From: Zea mays
Taxonomy: Eukaryota; Streptophyta; Magnoliopsida; Poales; Poaceae
NCBI RefSeq assembly: GCF_902167145.1
Contig: NC_050100.1
Location: 191,387,439 to 191,451,438, forward strand
DNA: 64,000 nucleotides
Direction: 5' to 3'
Made by a program: the position numbers and the translations under genes. A model generated the notes under the pieces. The model saw nothing but the letters and a program-made list of their open reading frames with translations. It ran no database searches and was not told where the DNA came from. Positions 31,719 to 43,326 of the stretch are shown here, piece by piece. Numbering within the stretch: position 1 is the stretch's first letter; every line of letters starts with the position of its first letter.

Positions 31719-34660
31719 TGAAACGTCCCCAATCCTCTGGGACTCAAATGTGATACAATTACTAGTCCCAGGAGGCTGGTAAACACATTTATACATCAGA
31801 TGATTCTAGATCTGCTTAAACGAGACAAACCTATAAAGATGGCGATCAACTTTAAGAGTTGGTCCACAACTCGGGACATATCATCAGAGTGGGGCTGAAG
31901 CAGCCCGATATATGCAGCGAAGCAAATCAGCGGTCCAACAACCAGAGGCAAGGTTGGGAACAGTCGTAACTCTTACCCGATCTCCTTTTCTGAAAAACAA
32001 CAAATAAGCAAGGGTGAGTAAAAATGTACTCAGCAGCCCACCTTCACCCGCGGAATGGGGAAATCAGATATAATGCATGGAATATGTGGAGCTCAGGATA
32101 TTTGCAGAAACAACAATATTTTATGCAGGGTTGTTTTGTAAAACATTTTGTATTTTTCAAAGTGCATCCTCTACCAAAGGAGCAGGAAGTTTTTTTCAAT
32201 ATAGAACAAAATCCCCTGGACTAAACCATCCAGGTATCTCAGCAGTTTCCCACTGGTTTTTCCTTTTTCAAAAACAGCTACTGGACTTCCCATCCACCAT
32301 ATCTCACGGCTCAACCGCCGGACCTTTTAAAAACCACTTTTCTCAAATGCACCTCTTTTTTTGAAAACAAAACATTAATTGCCATACCACACCAGACTCG
32401 TCCATTCCTGTGGACACAGACTATTCGAATAGGTTTTCAAATTCTGCGCAGAGGTGTACACTTTACCTACTAGTCCGGCTCTGCGATCTCATAGCTAGTG
32501 AGATCCGAATCCGAATCTCTTTCTTTCCTCGCATGTCCTAACCTTAACGGTTATACCGGAAGGAGTCAGGCCACCGCCATGTCCAAACCGAACAAAACAT
32601 TCCCCCTCCTTATCCTCCCGGTGCTCCCCAGCCTTCATAACCCTGGGGTTGGACCGTACGAGTTCAGATTGAGTGACTGCCCACACAGTCTCGAGTGGTT
32701 GTACTTATCATGAGTACAGGTAGTGAAGGATGACAAACCGGTCCTTATATGAGGGGACAATCCTTCTGCTCACGCCTAAACCAGCTGAGCCATCACCTTA
32801 GGCCCTCCCCTAAACCAGGGAGTCCCTGATTATCCCACTCACAAGGTGATAAGGGTGAAAACCCTTCATCAAACACATTTTGAAAAGCATTTTCTTTTGA
32901 AAAACTCACACCTTTTCTCAAATCATTTGTAACAAATATATTAAGGATTGATTGCAGTAAGCGGCTTGGGTGGCCATAATAACTTATCTCAAAATCATAT
33001 CATGCATAAAATAACAGGCTGAGGGTTGTGGTTGAAAAATCATAGGTAATTTATGCATAAGAGGGATCCAGTGAGCTTGTCGTGCTTATCCGGCGAAGGG
33101 GGAAGGAGAGCTCGCGGAACTGGCTTCTGGCTCCACCGCCTGGCATAGACTTGCAGATCTGGCCTCCGCGAGACGGCACAAACGCTCCGATAACTATGCA
33201 ACATGAGCAAGCAAACATACAAACCAGCAAGTATACAACCAAATATTTAGTATAGTGGTCAGAATAGCGATATATGGATGGGTAGAGTCTTGAGTAGAAT
33301 TTCTGTCATGTGGTGTTGTGATATTACTGGTGGTGGAGCGGAGGTGCTTACCAGGAGGGTGGACTGGAGGCGAAGCGACACTATGCGTGTAGCCGGAAGA
33401 GCGGAGTAACTGAGTGGGTAGGGTGTTTTCCTTGGCTGAGGGTGTTGAGTGTGTGTGGAGAGGGAGAGGGTAGCTGGGTGTATTTATAGATGGGTGTATG
33501 TGGTGTAGCACAGTGAAGTTCACTGTTGGTGAGAATAGTGACGAATGAATCGTCTGACTTTGTATGAACAAGAGAGTTATAGGCAGAATATGGGACGAGT
33601 ATTTTGGGAGTTTTCTGGAATATGGACCATGCTTAAGGGATGACATGGTTGGATAGGGAATAGTTTGATAAGAATTTAAAAACAAGAATTATTGGAATCT
33701 GAGTTTGGGAGCCTGGTTCGAAGGAATCTCAAAGTTAAGCGTGCTCAACTTGGAGAAACCTGGGATGGGTGACCAGATGAAAAGTTCCCTACTGGAAGGA
33801 AAATCACAGTCACCGGAGTTCGTATGACTGGAATATGGGTCTGGCTGGTCTTAGGTGGACTAGACAGCATGATGGATGAGTAGTTGAAATTTGGGGTGAT
33901 CAGATGATCGATGAATAGTAACGATAAATAGTAACGATGGTGAATAGTGTCGATGAATAGTAACGACGATGAACAGTAACTGTGAATAGTAAAGATGATG
34001 AACAAACTAAGAACAGGGGGACGAACGATCGAACGATCCTTGTGCTAGTGTGTGCTTGTGTGGAACATGGAGTGGGTGTGTGGGGGGGAGAGAGTTGCCA
34101 TGAAATGGCTTGGGGTGGGATGAGAGGAGGCCCTTGCCCCTCTATTTATAGCCATGGTGGGGGGATTAGGGGGAGGGATGAGAGGATTAGTGGGAGGATG
34201 AGAGGATTAGTGGGAGATTAGCATGTATTTGTCTTGTATAAGTGAGATTAGCTTGTAGAGCTCACCGTATGACACTAGAGGCATACGTATACGTATGAGC
34301 ATGAGAAAAGTTATGAAGAAAATATTTGTAAGGACTTGAAAAATGATTATGAAGGTATTTCTTAGGAAGAAAATACTTGGAGATATATTGGTGGAATATT
34401 TGGGCAGTATTTCTGGAAAGAACTTGAAGGGGATCACTAGGGAAATATCTGGGCAGTATTTCTGAAAAGAAATTGAGGGTGATCACTGAGGAAATATTTG
34501 TAGAATATTTTGAGGAGGATTTTGGAGAGAATATAGACCACTATAATTTATTTGTTGATATCAACTTGCAAACAAACATTTTGAAACAAAATTTGAAATT
34601 CATTTTGAATTTAGAGGGAGTTTGAGAAAATTTCAGGATTTGAATTTTTGGGATGCTACA
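31719..34660 (-). repeat. 3' LTR of the minus-strand element
   Basis: Matches 37707-41210 with few differences apart from a much shorter repeat block at 33,880-34,020. A TATA-like CTATAAATAG (minus strand) lies at 34,141-34,151. Confidence 0.88.
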
Positions 34661-34686
34661 TATCTACCCCACTTAAAAGGAATCTC
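34661..34686 (-). other. Polypurine tract of the minus-strand element
   Basis: On the minus strand CTTTTAAGTGGGGTAGATA directly before the TGTAGCATCCC of the 3' LTR. A second copy of AAGTGGGGTAG occurs at about 35,090. Confidence 0.65.
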
Positions 34687-36466
34687 GTCCTCGAGAATCG
34701 GCTTAGAAGGGTTATGAGTATAGCTTTACTTGAGCTACATATCTTCACTTTGCAGACTCTTCGAGGAGATGGAACTTCAAAAAAATCTAGCCTTTCAGGA
34801 GCATCTGGTTGCCAATTGCAAATGCTGATTTTGGCTACTCAAAGATCATCTTCAGGCTTCAGCTTTCGCTTGGCAGCTAGCTTATTGAGCATCGATGCCA
34901 ACACACAAACCTTTCTCTTGCGAACTCCCACATGGATTCCTTCCTTGATTGGTCTTGTAGTGCTTCATCAACAAAACTTGGGTGACCACTTCTCATCCAG
35001 AAACTTCTATGCTTCGATGATCTGGTCCTCCACAAGCTTGCTACATGCCTTCTTCTTTTTTTCCACGGCATGAACCTTACTGGAACACTACCCCACTTAA
35101 AAGAATGAGGGTAGAACTCTTGATTCTTGGGGATTTGAACTCCTTGAAGTACCTCATAACAAGGGTGTTATGGGGCCTTCTTCTGCTGTTGCTGCTTGAG
35201 CAGGCTGAGGAGAGATGACTGACACAAGGTTGATTCTGGGACAACCTTCTTCTTATCTTCTCTTCACTATTTTCTTTTCTCTTCTTGCTGCCTCTTTCTT
35301 TCTCTTTGTTCTTCCCACTGGAGGATTCTATCAAAGAGTATTACCATCATACAGAGGAGGAAACCGAAGATGTTGAACCATGTACAACAGTCTTCAACCC
35401 AAGAATCACCAAGCATTGTGATCTTAGGGGCGAGGGAGTGGGAAATGGGGTTGCTCGCGATTTGGCAGAGGGGGTTTTTATCTGGTGTGTGCTTTGCTTG
35501 GGATGGGAATTGAGGGAGCTGGTGGGGGAGTTTTATAGGCGAGCAGTATGCGAGGTGGTGCTCGGGTGCGGAGTGGAGGTGATGAGCAGGTGCCACGCGG
35601 CAGCAAACACGACAAGGGAAGGGGGAACAGTGTTGCTAGTGGTGATGGCGGCGGCGGGTGCACTGCAAAGGGAAGTGGGGCAGTGGTGGTGCGCATGGAG
35701 GCGGGGTACGTGCGCAGGGGGCACAGGTGAGTGGTGGGGTCGATGACCTTGATGTTTGTGGTCTCTGGTTCCAAGAATCTTTGCCTCTCCGTATGGTAAT
35801 AACTCCTTCTGTTCTCTTTTCCTATTTACTTTGACTCAGGGGCAGTGCTTTGATTCTCACGGTCGGTCCTTTTGACTGAGCGGTTGGACTGGTTTCTTCT
35901 GTAGCTTATTCCAGGCTTCAAGGGTAAGCTTCCCGGTATCTTCTTGGGTAAGGTGCTTTTCTCTTGAGATGGGTTAAGATGAGAATGGAAGCATAAGGTG
36001 ATGATTAGCTCTAATTTGTTATCTATGTTTTAGAGAAAACCTTTCTTAAAAAGAAAGAAAACACACAAGCTCAGCAATGATAAGCACAAACAAATCAAAT
36101 GTTTTGAATAGGGGAAGAATAGAGTTTTTCCAAAGCACAGACTACTCAGATTCGGGGGCTAAGCATAACTACTATTGCTTGGCTCCTGAATTGAGAACTA
36201 TGCTAAATGCAACTTATGAGCACTAACGTTAAAGCATCACATATGCACTCAAAAGAGGGGCAAACATCAAGCAAAATTCATTTTGAAATGCCCTAGGGGG
36301 CCACACAATTAGAGTTTTGCAAAACACGAGTCTACACGATTACCTCTCATACATGCAGGGCTCTAGCCAAAGTGAAGAAAAACTTCACTACCCAATGCAT
36401 GCAAAGGACTGGGCATAACTAACTCAGATCTGGCAGCTTCTCTTCTGGCAAGGCTGACGCACAACT
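34687..36466. other. Internal region of the minus-strand element, no gene recognised
   Basis: No frame here resembles gag or pol. Open frames on both strands at 35,260-35,780 are GC-driven and lack support. Confidence 0.5.
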
Positions 36467-37501
36467 TCAATCTGAGACATCTCCTGGATGGGTCAAGAGG
36501 GAGTTGATGTTGATGACTTCTTCTAGCGGCAACTGAGATGGTAGGACAGGGTTGAACTCTTCTTCCAGCGGGACTGGCTCTTGTAGCTCCTCAGAGGGCG
36601 GCGGTGCTGGCGGGGTGCTTGCAGCTTCTTCTTTGATCTCACGGGACGGTGCTAGAATCTTCTTCATGGTGAGGAGCTCAAACAACTCTGGCGGGGGATC
36701 TTGGGCGGATTCGGGGTGCTCTTGCTTATTCATAGCCTGAGGGAAGACTGAAATTCCTTCCAAGACTATGGTTCCTTCCGGGAGTTCCCAAGCCTTCTTA
36801 TCTCCTCTAATAGAGACCGGGTGACCTTCAAGAATTTGGGGATCTTCAGCTCTCATGGGTTGAACTGGGTTGGATGAAGCGGGCTCTTGGATCCGCAGGG
36901 CTCTACGTTGGTTACGGGTTACCAAGTAGGCGTCCATCAACTTTTGGATGTGCTCATCCTTGGCTTGCTTCAGGGCTTCAACAACAATGACTTCACGACT
37001 TTCCAAGGCAGCTACACGGGCTTGAGCTGTGGTGAGATCCACATGGAGCAGACGGTTGCGCTTCTCTGCATCTTCTTCTCAAGCAATCATCTGACGGTGG
37101 TGCCGAGCCAAGAAATCAAATTGCGCATCCAGGGTGAGCAGGTATGCAGTGAGGTACACGACTGTGGGGTCGTCCTCAAGCAGTTGCTGCACTTCCAATG
37201 CACGCATCCTGGCCATCTAAACTGGACGGTTTCTCTGAAAGGGCGGAAAGAATCTGAGCGGTGTGTCGGTCACTTCTTCTTCATAAATCCGACACAAGTC
37301 CCTCAATGCCTTGCGAGCAACGACTTGACAGGTGTCTTTGAATCTATGCCCAGCAGCAGTGACACTCCATTCCACATGGTGTGGACTGGATCCAATGTAT
37401 ACAGTCACGACACACTTCTTTGTGCCATGCTCGACTAATTCATGACCATCATACTCTGGCTGGCTTCTCATTTCGAGGCGAACTGTGCATGCTCTCAGCA
37501 A
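36467..37501 (-). pseudogene. Internal ORF of the non-autonomous element, two in-frame stops
   Basis: One minus-strand frame of about 345 codons runs from 37501 to 36467, broken by TAG (37217-37219) and TGA (37079-37081). The N-terminal part contains TVYIGSSPHHVEWSV and FKDTCQVVARKALRDLCRIY. The middle is likely helical or coiled (TAQARVAALESREVIVVEAL). The C-terminal part is rich in Pro and Glu. It has no zinc knuckle, protease or polymerase motif. Similar phrases occur in other grass retroelement ORFs as I remember them, with no known function. The frame has outlived its stops without frameshifts, so it decayed recently. Confidence 0.65.
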
Positions 37502-37692
37502 CTTGGGGAAACCATCTTCATTCTGGCAAAAGCTGGTTTAGCAACGGACCTCCATCTTACTTCTGAGAGAAGGAAAGAGGGAAAGCATTTTTGAAATGGA
37601 GGGATGATAGCAAGAATTTTTTTTAAGAAAATAGATTTGACTCAAAAACTTTTGGATCAGGCTAAGGGTTACGTCCTGCGGCCAACCTAACA

Positions 37693-37704
37693 GCTCTGAT
37701 ACCA
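37693..37704 (-). other. Primer-binding site of the minus-strand element
   Basis: TGGTATCAGAGC on the minus strand, two bases from the 5' LTR end; the initiator-Met tRNA type. It fixes the element's orientation. Confidence 0.88.
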
Positions 37705-39889
37705 CCTGAAACGTCCCCAATCCTCTGGGACTCAAATGTGATACAATTACTAGTCCCAGGAGGCTAGTAAACACATTTATACATCAGATGATTCCAGATC
37801 TGCTTAAACGAGACAAACCTATAAAGGTGGCGATCAACTTTAAGAGTTGGTCCACAACTCGGGACATATCATCAGAGTGGGGCTGAAGCAGTCCGATATA
37901 TGCAGCGAAGCAAATCAGCGGTCCAACAACCATAGGCAAGGTTGGGAACAATCGTAACTCTTACCCGATCTCCTTTTCTGAAAAACAACAAATAAGCAAG
38001 GGTGAGTACAAACGTACTCAGCAGCCCACCTTCACCCGTGGAATGGGGAAATCAGATATAATGCACGGAATATGTGGAGCTCAGGATATTTTGCAGAAAC
38101 AACAATATTTTATGCAGGGTTGTTTTGTAAAACATTTTGTATTTTTCAAAGCGCATCCTCTCCCAAAGGAGCAGGAAGTTTTTTTTCAATATAGAACAAA
38201 ATCCTCTGGACTAAACCATCTAGGTATCTCAGCAGTTTCTCACTGGTTTTTCCTTTTTCAAAAACAGCTACTGGACTTCCCGTCCACCATAGCTCACGGC
38301 TCAACCGTCGGACCTTTTAAAAACCACTTTTCTCAAACGCACCTCTTTTTTTGAAAACAAAACACTAATTGCCATACCACACCAGACTCGTCCATTCCTG
38401 TGGACACAAACTATTCGAATAGGTTTTCAAACTCTGCGCAGAGGTGTACACTTTACCCACTAGTCCGGCTCTGCGATCTCATAGCTAGTGAGATCTGAAT
38501 CCGAATCTCTTTCTTTCCTTGCACGTCCTAACCTTAACGGTTATATCGGAAGGAGTCAGGCCACTGCCATGTACAAACCAGACAAAACATTCCCCCTCCT
38601 TATCCTCTCGGTGCTCCCCAGCCTTCATAACCCTGGGGTTGGACCGTACGAGTTCAGATTGAGTGACTGCCCACACAGTCTCGAGTGGTTGTACTTATCA
38701 TGAGTACAGGTAGTGAAGGATGACAAACCGGTCCTTATATGAGGGGACAATCCTTCTGCTCACGCCTAAACCAGCTGAGCCATCACCTTAGGCCCTCCCC
38801 TAAACCAGGGAGTCCCTGATTATCCCACTCACAAGGTGATAAGGGTGAAAACCCTTCATCAAACACATTTTGAAAAACATTTTCTTTTGAAAAACTCACA
38901 CCTTTTCTCAAATCATTTGTAACAAATATATTAAGGATTGATTGCGGCAAGCGGCTTGGGTGACCATAATAACTTGTCTCAAAATCATATCATGCATAAA
39001 ATAACAGGCTGAGGGTTGTGGTTGAAAAATCATAGGTAATTTATGCATCAAAGGGATCCAGTGAGCTTGCCGTGCTTATCCAGCGAAGGGGGAAGGAGAG
39101 CTCGCGGAACTGGCTTCTGGCTCCATCGCCTGGCGTAGACTTGCAGATCTGGCCTCCGCGAGACGACACGAACGCTCCGATAACTATGCAACATGAGCAA
39201 GCAAACATACAAACCAGCAAGTATACCAACAAATATTTAGTATAGTGGTTAGAATAGCGATATATGGATGGGTAGAGTCTTGAGTAGAATTTGTGTCATG
39301 TGGTGTTGTGATATTACTGGTGGTGGAGCGGAGGTGCTTACTAGGAGGGTGGACTGGAGGCGAAGCGACACTATGCGTGTAGCCGGAAGAGCGGAGTAAC
39401 TGAGTGGGTAGGGTGTTTTCCTTGGCTGAGGGTGTTGAGTGTGTGTGGAGAGGGAGAGGGTAGCCGGGTGTATGTGGTGTAGCACAGTGAAGTTCACTAT
39501 TAGTGAGAATAGTGACGAATGAATCGTCTGACTTAGTATGAACAGGAGAGTTATAGGCAGAATATGGGACAAGAGTATTTTGGGTGTTTTCTGGAATATG
39601 GACCATGCTTAAGGGATGACATGGTTGGATAGGGAATAGTTTGATAAGAATTGAGAAATAAGAATTATTGGAATCTGAGTTTGGGAGCCTGTTTCGAAGG
39701 AATCTCAAAGTTAAGCGTGCTCAACTTGGAGAAACCTGGGATGGGTGACCAGATGGGAAGTTCCCTACTGGAAGGAAAATCACAGTCACCGGAGTTCGTA
39801 TGACTGGAATATGGGTCTGGCTGGTCTTAGGTGGACTGGACAACATGATGGATGAGTAGTTGAAATTTGGGGTGATCGGATGATCGACG

Positions 39890-40560
39890 AATAGTTACGG
39901 TAAATAGTAACGATGGTGAATAGTGTCGATGAATAGTAATGATAATGAATAGTAATAGTGAGTAGTAACGATGAATAGTAATTGTGAATAGTAATGGTGA
40001 ATAGTCGTATGAACGAACGATGAATAGGAACTATGAACGAATGATCGAATGATCGGACGAACGAACGATCAAAATTTCGGCAGCATAACGGCAGGACAAA
40101 GATTATTTGGAAGAACGATTAATAGGGACTATGGACGAACGATGAACGATGAATAGGAACTATGAACGAACGATGAACGATCAAATGATCGAACGAACGA
40201 ACGATCGGAATTTCGGCAGCATAACAACAAGAAAAAGATTATTTGGACGAACGAACGGACGAACGATCAAATGATCGGACGAACGAACGATCGGAATTTC
40301 GGCAGCATAACGGCAGGACAAAGATTATCTGGAAGAACGATGAATAGGGACTATGAACGAGCGATGAACGATGAATAGGAACTATGAACGAACGATGAAC
40401 GATCGAATGATCGAACGAACGAACGATCGGAATTTTGGCAGCATAACGGCAGGAAAAAGATTATTTGGATGAACGGACGGACGAACAATCGGACGAACGG
40501 ACGAACGAACCATGAACGATCAGACGAACGAACAAACAAACTAAGAACATGGGGACAAAC
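39890..40560 (-). repeat. Expanded tandem repeats inside the 5' LTR
   Basis: Mixed short motifs (GAATAGTAACGAT, GAACGAACGATGAA) pass into three or four larger units that each contain TCGGCAGCATAACGGCAGG, then AAAGATTATTTGGA. The other LTR has only the short GAATAGTAACGAT-type motifs at the same place. Confidence 0.8.
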
Positions 40561-40690
40561 GATCGAAGAACGACCGAACGATCCTTGTGCTAGTGTGTGC
40601 TTGTGTGGAACATGGAGTGGGTGTGTGTGTGGGGGGGAAGAGAGTTGCCATGAAATGGCTTGGGGTGGGATGAGAGGAGGCCCTTGTCCC

Positions 40691-40701
40691 TCTATTTATA
40701 G
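40691..40701 (-). promoter_or_regulatory. TATA box of the minus-strand element's 5' LTR
   Basis: CTATAAATAGA on the minus strand, in GGCTATAAATAGAGG context. Likely promoter for the element RNA, running leftward. Confidence 0.6.
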
Positions 40702-41210
40702 CCATGGTGGGGGGATTAGGGGGAGGGATGAGAGGATTAGTGGGAGGATGAGAGGATTAGTGGGAGATTAGCATGTATTTGTCTTGTATAAGTGAGATTA
40801 GCTTGTAGAGCTCACCGTATGACACTAGAGGCATACGTATACGTATGAGCATGAGAAAAGTTATGAAGAAAATATTTGTAAGGACTTGAAAAATGATTAT
40901 GAAGGTATTTCTTAGGAAGAAAATACTTGGAGATATATTGGTGGAATATTTGGGCAGTATTTCTGGAAAGAACTTGAAGGGGATCACTAGGGAAATATCT
41001 AGGCAGTATTTCTGAAAAGAAATTGAGGGTGATCACTGGGGAAATATTTGTAGAATATTTTGAGGAGGATTTTGGAGAGAATATAGACCACTATAATTTA
41101 CTTGTTGATATCAACTTGCAAACAAACATTTTGAAATGAATTTTGAAATTCATTTTGAATTTAGAGGGAGTTTGAGAAAATTTCAGGATTTGAATTTTTG
41201 GGATGCTACA

Positions 41211-41215
41211 ACAAA
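41211..41215. repeat. Target-site duplication of the minus-strand LTR element (right)
   Basis: ACAAA, matching 31714-31718. Confidence 0.9.
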
Positions 41216-41415
41216 GGGCACCTATTTTAGAATTTGGAACAACAAAGCTACATATCATAAACTGAAATGATCACCAGTGGACAAACCTAATGCTTGCTGC
41301 GATGAAGAGACTGGTCTGGCAATTTTAAAGTAATATGTTACACTCACATCTAAATATCTGATGCCAAAAATGTATAAGATAAGAATGACACATCAATATG
41401 ACATCATATGCTTAC

Positions 41416-41543
41416 CTTCCCATAGGAGGCAGGTTCCCAACTAATTCTAATGGTGCCCTTGTCATGCTCCAATGTTGGGCAATTAGTGATGGATCAGATT
41501 CTGAACTCATCCTCGTGCCGCCAATCCTTGCTTGAGACAAATT
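41416..41543 (-). pseudogene. Captured exon of an unidentified plant gene
   Basis: A 128-nt minus-strand exon with AG acceptor and GT donor. It is open throughout and encodes LSQARIGGTRMSSESDPSLI, AQHWSMTRAPLELVGN. Base use and splice borders look like a real exon, but I do not recognise the family. It lies in the stretch attributed to the second Helitron. Confidence 0.5.
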
Positions 41544-42338
41544 CTGACCTAAACAACATAATTAGATGACCAAAGCATAATGTAGAAAACAAAACATAAG
41601 ATAGAGCGTACTAACTATATTTGGAGGTAACATTATAAAAAATGTTATTAATGAAGTATAATAGGCAAAGCAACTTGCTCAAGGACAGTGAAAGCCAAGC
41701 TGAAAAAACAAGTTTTGTGTGTGCACATCATAATGCAGTTCATACCCCAAGCACCACAGACCATCAAAAGGAGACCTTGAATACATGCCTTCCATAAATA
41801 AGTTGAGATTGAAAAATCACATTGTCGGGGACCATAATTAGGGGTACCCCCAAGACTCCTAAACTCGGCTGGTAATCACCATCAGCACAAACTGCAAAAG
41901 CCTGATGGGCGCAATTCAGGTCAAGGCTCCGTCCACTCAAGGGACACGATCTCGCCTCGCCCGAGCCCAGCCTCGGGCAGGGACAGTAGACCCAGGCGGA
42001 TTCACGCCTCGCCCGAGGGCCTCCTCAAGCAACAGGCGCACCTTCGACTCGCCCGAGGCCCAGCTCGGGCAGGCTTCGCAGTGAAGCAACCTTGGCCAGA
42101 TCGCCTCACCAACCGACCGTATCGCAGGAGCATTCAATGCAAGGATCGCCTGACACCTTATCCTGACGCGCGTTCCTCAATCGGCAGGGCCGAAGTGACC
42201 GCAGTCACTTTGCCCTCCCACTGACTGACCTGATAGGAAAACAGCGCCGCCTGCCCTGCTCCGACTGCTGTGCCACCCGCCAGGGTGAGGCTGACAGCAG
42301 CCGAGTCTAGGTCTAGCCTCAGGTGCCATAGGAAGCTC

Positions 42339-42605
42339 CGCCTCGCCCGACCCCAGGTCTCAGCCCCCGCCTCGACCTCGGAAGACGGTCTCCGCCTCGC
42401 CCGACCCCAGGGCTCGGACTCAACCTCGACCCCGGAAGACGGTCTCCGCCTCGCCCGACCCCAGGGCTCGGACTCAACCTCGACCTCGGAAGACGGTCTC
42501 CGCCTCGCCCGACCCCAGGGCTCGGCCTCAACCTCGACCTCGGAGGAGTCACCGCCTCGCCCGACCTTGGGCTCGGACCGACCACGTCACAGGGGGTACA
42601 TCATT
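42339..42605 (+). repeat. 54-bp tandem repeat in the Huck-like LTR
   Basis: Five units starting CGCCTCGCCCGACC at 42339, 42393, 42447, 42501 and 42553. Each unit includes CTCGACCTCGGAAGACGGT or a variant. Lies upstream of the TATA box. Confidence 0.85.
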
Positions 42606-42946
42606 ACCCTACCCCTAGCTAGCTCAGGCTACAGGGAACAAGACCGGCGTCCCATCTGGCTCGCCCGGTAAACAAGTAATGATGGCACCCCGCGTGCTCC
42701 CATGACGACGGCGGTTCTCAGCCCCCTACGAAAGCAAGGAGACGTCAGCAAGAACCCGACAGCCCCGACAGCTGTGCTTCTACAGGGCTCAAGCGCTCCT
42801 CCAACGACCACGACATCACATGCACATGGCATTAACACCTCTCCGACAGCCACGTCGGCATGTACATAGGGCTCTGGCTCCTCTCTGCCGGACACGTTAG
42901 CATATTGCTACACCCCCATTGTACACCTGGGCCCTCTCCTTACGTC

Positions 42947-42954
42947 TATAAAAG
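42947..42954 (+). promoter_or_regulatory. TATA box of the Huck-like LTR
   Basis: TATAAAAG in CGTCTATAAAAGGAAGG context, about 250 bases before the LTR end. Confidence 0.65.
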
Positions 42955-43326
42955 GAAGGTCCAGGGCCCTCGTACGAGAGGGTGGCCGCGCAGGAGAATG
43001 GGCTGACGAGCAGGTTCTCTCCCTCTCTCGCGAACGCTTGTAACCCCCTACTGCAAGCGCATCCGGCCTGGGCGCAGGATAACACGAGCCGCGGTTCCCT
43101 TTTTCCCCCTTGTGTTCCGTCTCGCGCCGACCCATCTGGGCTGGGGCACGCAGCGACAATTTACTCGTCGGTCCAGGGACCCCCCGGGGTCGAAACACCG
43201 ACGGTTGGCACGCCAGGTAGGGGCCTGCTGCGTGTTGACGAACAGCTTCCCGTCAAGCTCCAGATGGGTAGTCTCCAGCAACCTCTCTAGCCTGGGACGC
43301 TGCTCCATTTCGGGAGTCTCGAGTTT

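Larger units (their letters stand above)
31719..41210 (-). mobile_element. Non-autonomous LTR retrotransposon with very long LTRs
   Basis: A 9,492-bp element with LTRs of 2,942 (left, 3') and 3,504 bp (right, 5') around only 3,046 bp of internal sequence, bounded by ACAAA duplications. It is read on the minus strand: the LTRs start TGTAGCATCCC and end GGGACGTTTCA. The primer-binding site adjoins the right LTR and the polypurine tract adjoins the left. There is no gag, protease, RT or integrase. The single recognisable frame is a non-gag ORF. This is a LARD-like design that must borrow enzymes; LTR termini recall the Del/Tekay chromovirus group, but that is unproven. Confidence 0.88.
37707..41210 (-). 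repeat. 5' LTR of the minus-strand element
   Basis: Same ends as 31719-34660 but about 560 bp longer because of an expanded repeat block at 39,890-40,560. TATA-like CTATAAATAG on the minus strand at 40,691-40,701. Confidence 0.88.
28506..41822 (-). mobile_element. Second Helitron, 3' end and cargo, open to the right
   Basis: Only the 3' end is identified, at 28506. The element reads leftwards (minus strand), so its 5' end lies to the right. I found no TCTMTAYTA-type end before the Huck-like element at 41,823, so the 5' end may be beyond the nested elements or the window. The unique sequence at 28,510-31,713 and 41,216-41,822 contains split minus-strand exons (an MRS2 fragment and one unknown), as expected of Helitron cargo. 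The minus-strand LTR element at 31,719-41,210 lies within this interval. The right boundary given is only where Helitron-like unique sequence stops. Confidence 0.6.
41823..43203 (+). repeat. Huck-like 5' LTR
   Basis: Begins TGTCGGGGACCATAATTAGG and ends near CACCGACG, where CACCGACA is expected. The GTTGGCACGCCAGGTAGGGG primer-binding region follows. TATAAAAG is at 42947-42954. Rich in CGCCTCGCCCGA words. Confidence 0.82.

Noticed and set aside
33880..34020. Satellite or centromeric repeat
   Set aside because: The short GAATAGTAACGAT repeats are confined to the LTR of one element and are expanded only in its partner LTR.
35260..35780. Open frames on both strands inside the non-autonomous element
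   Set aside because: Explained by G-rich composition; no motif or counterpart in the rest of the element.
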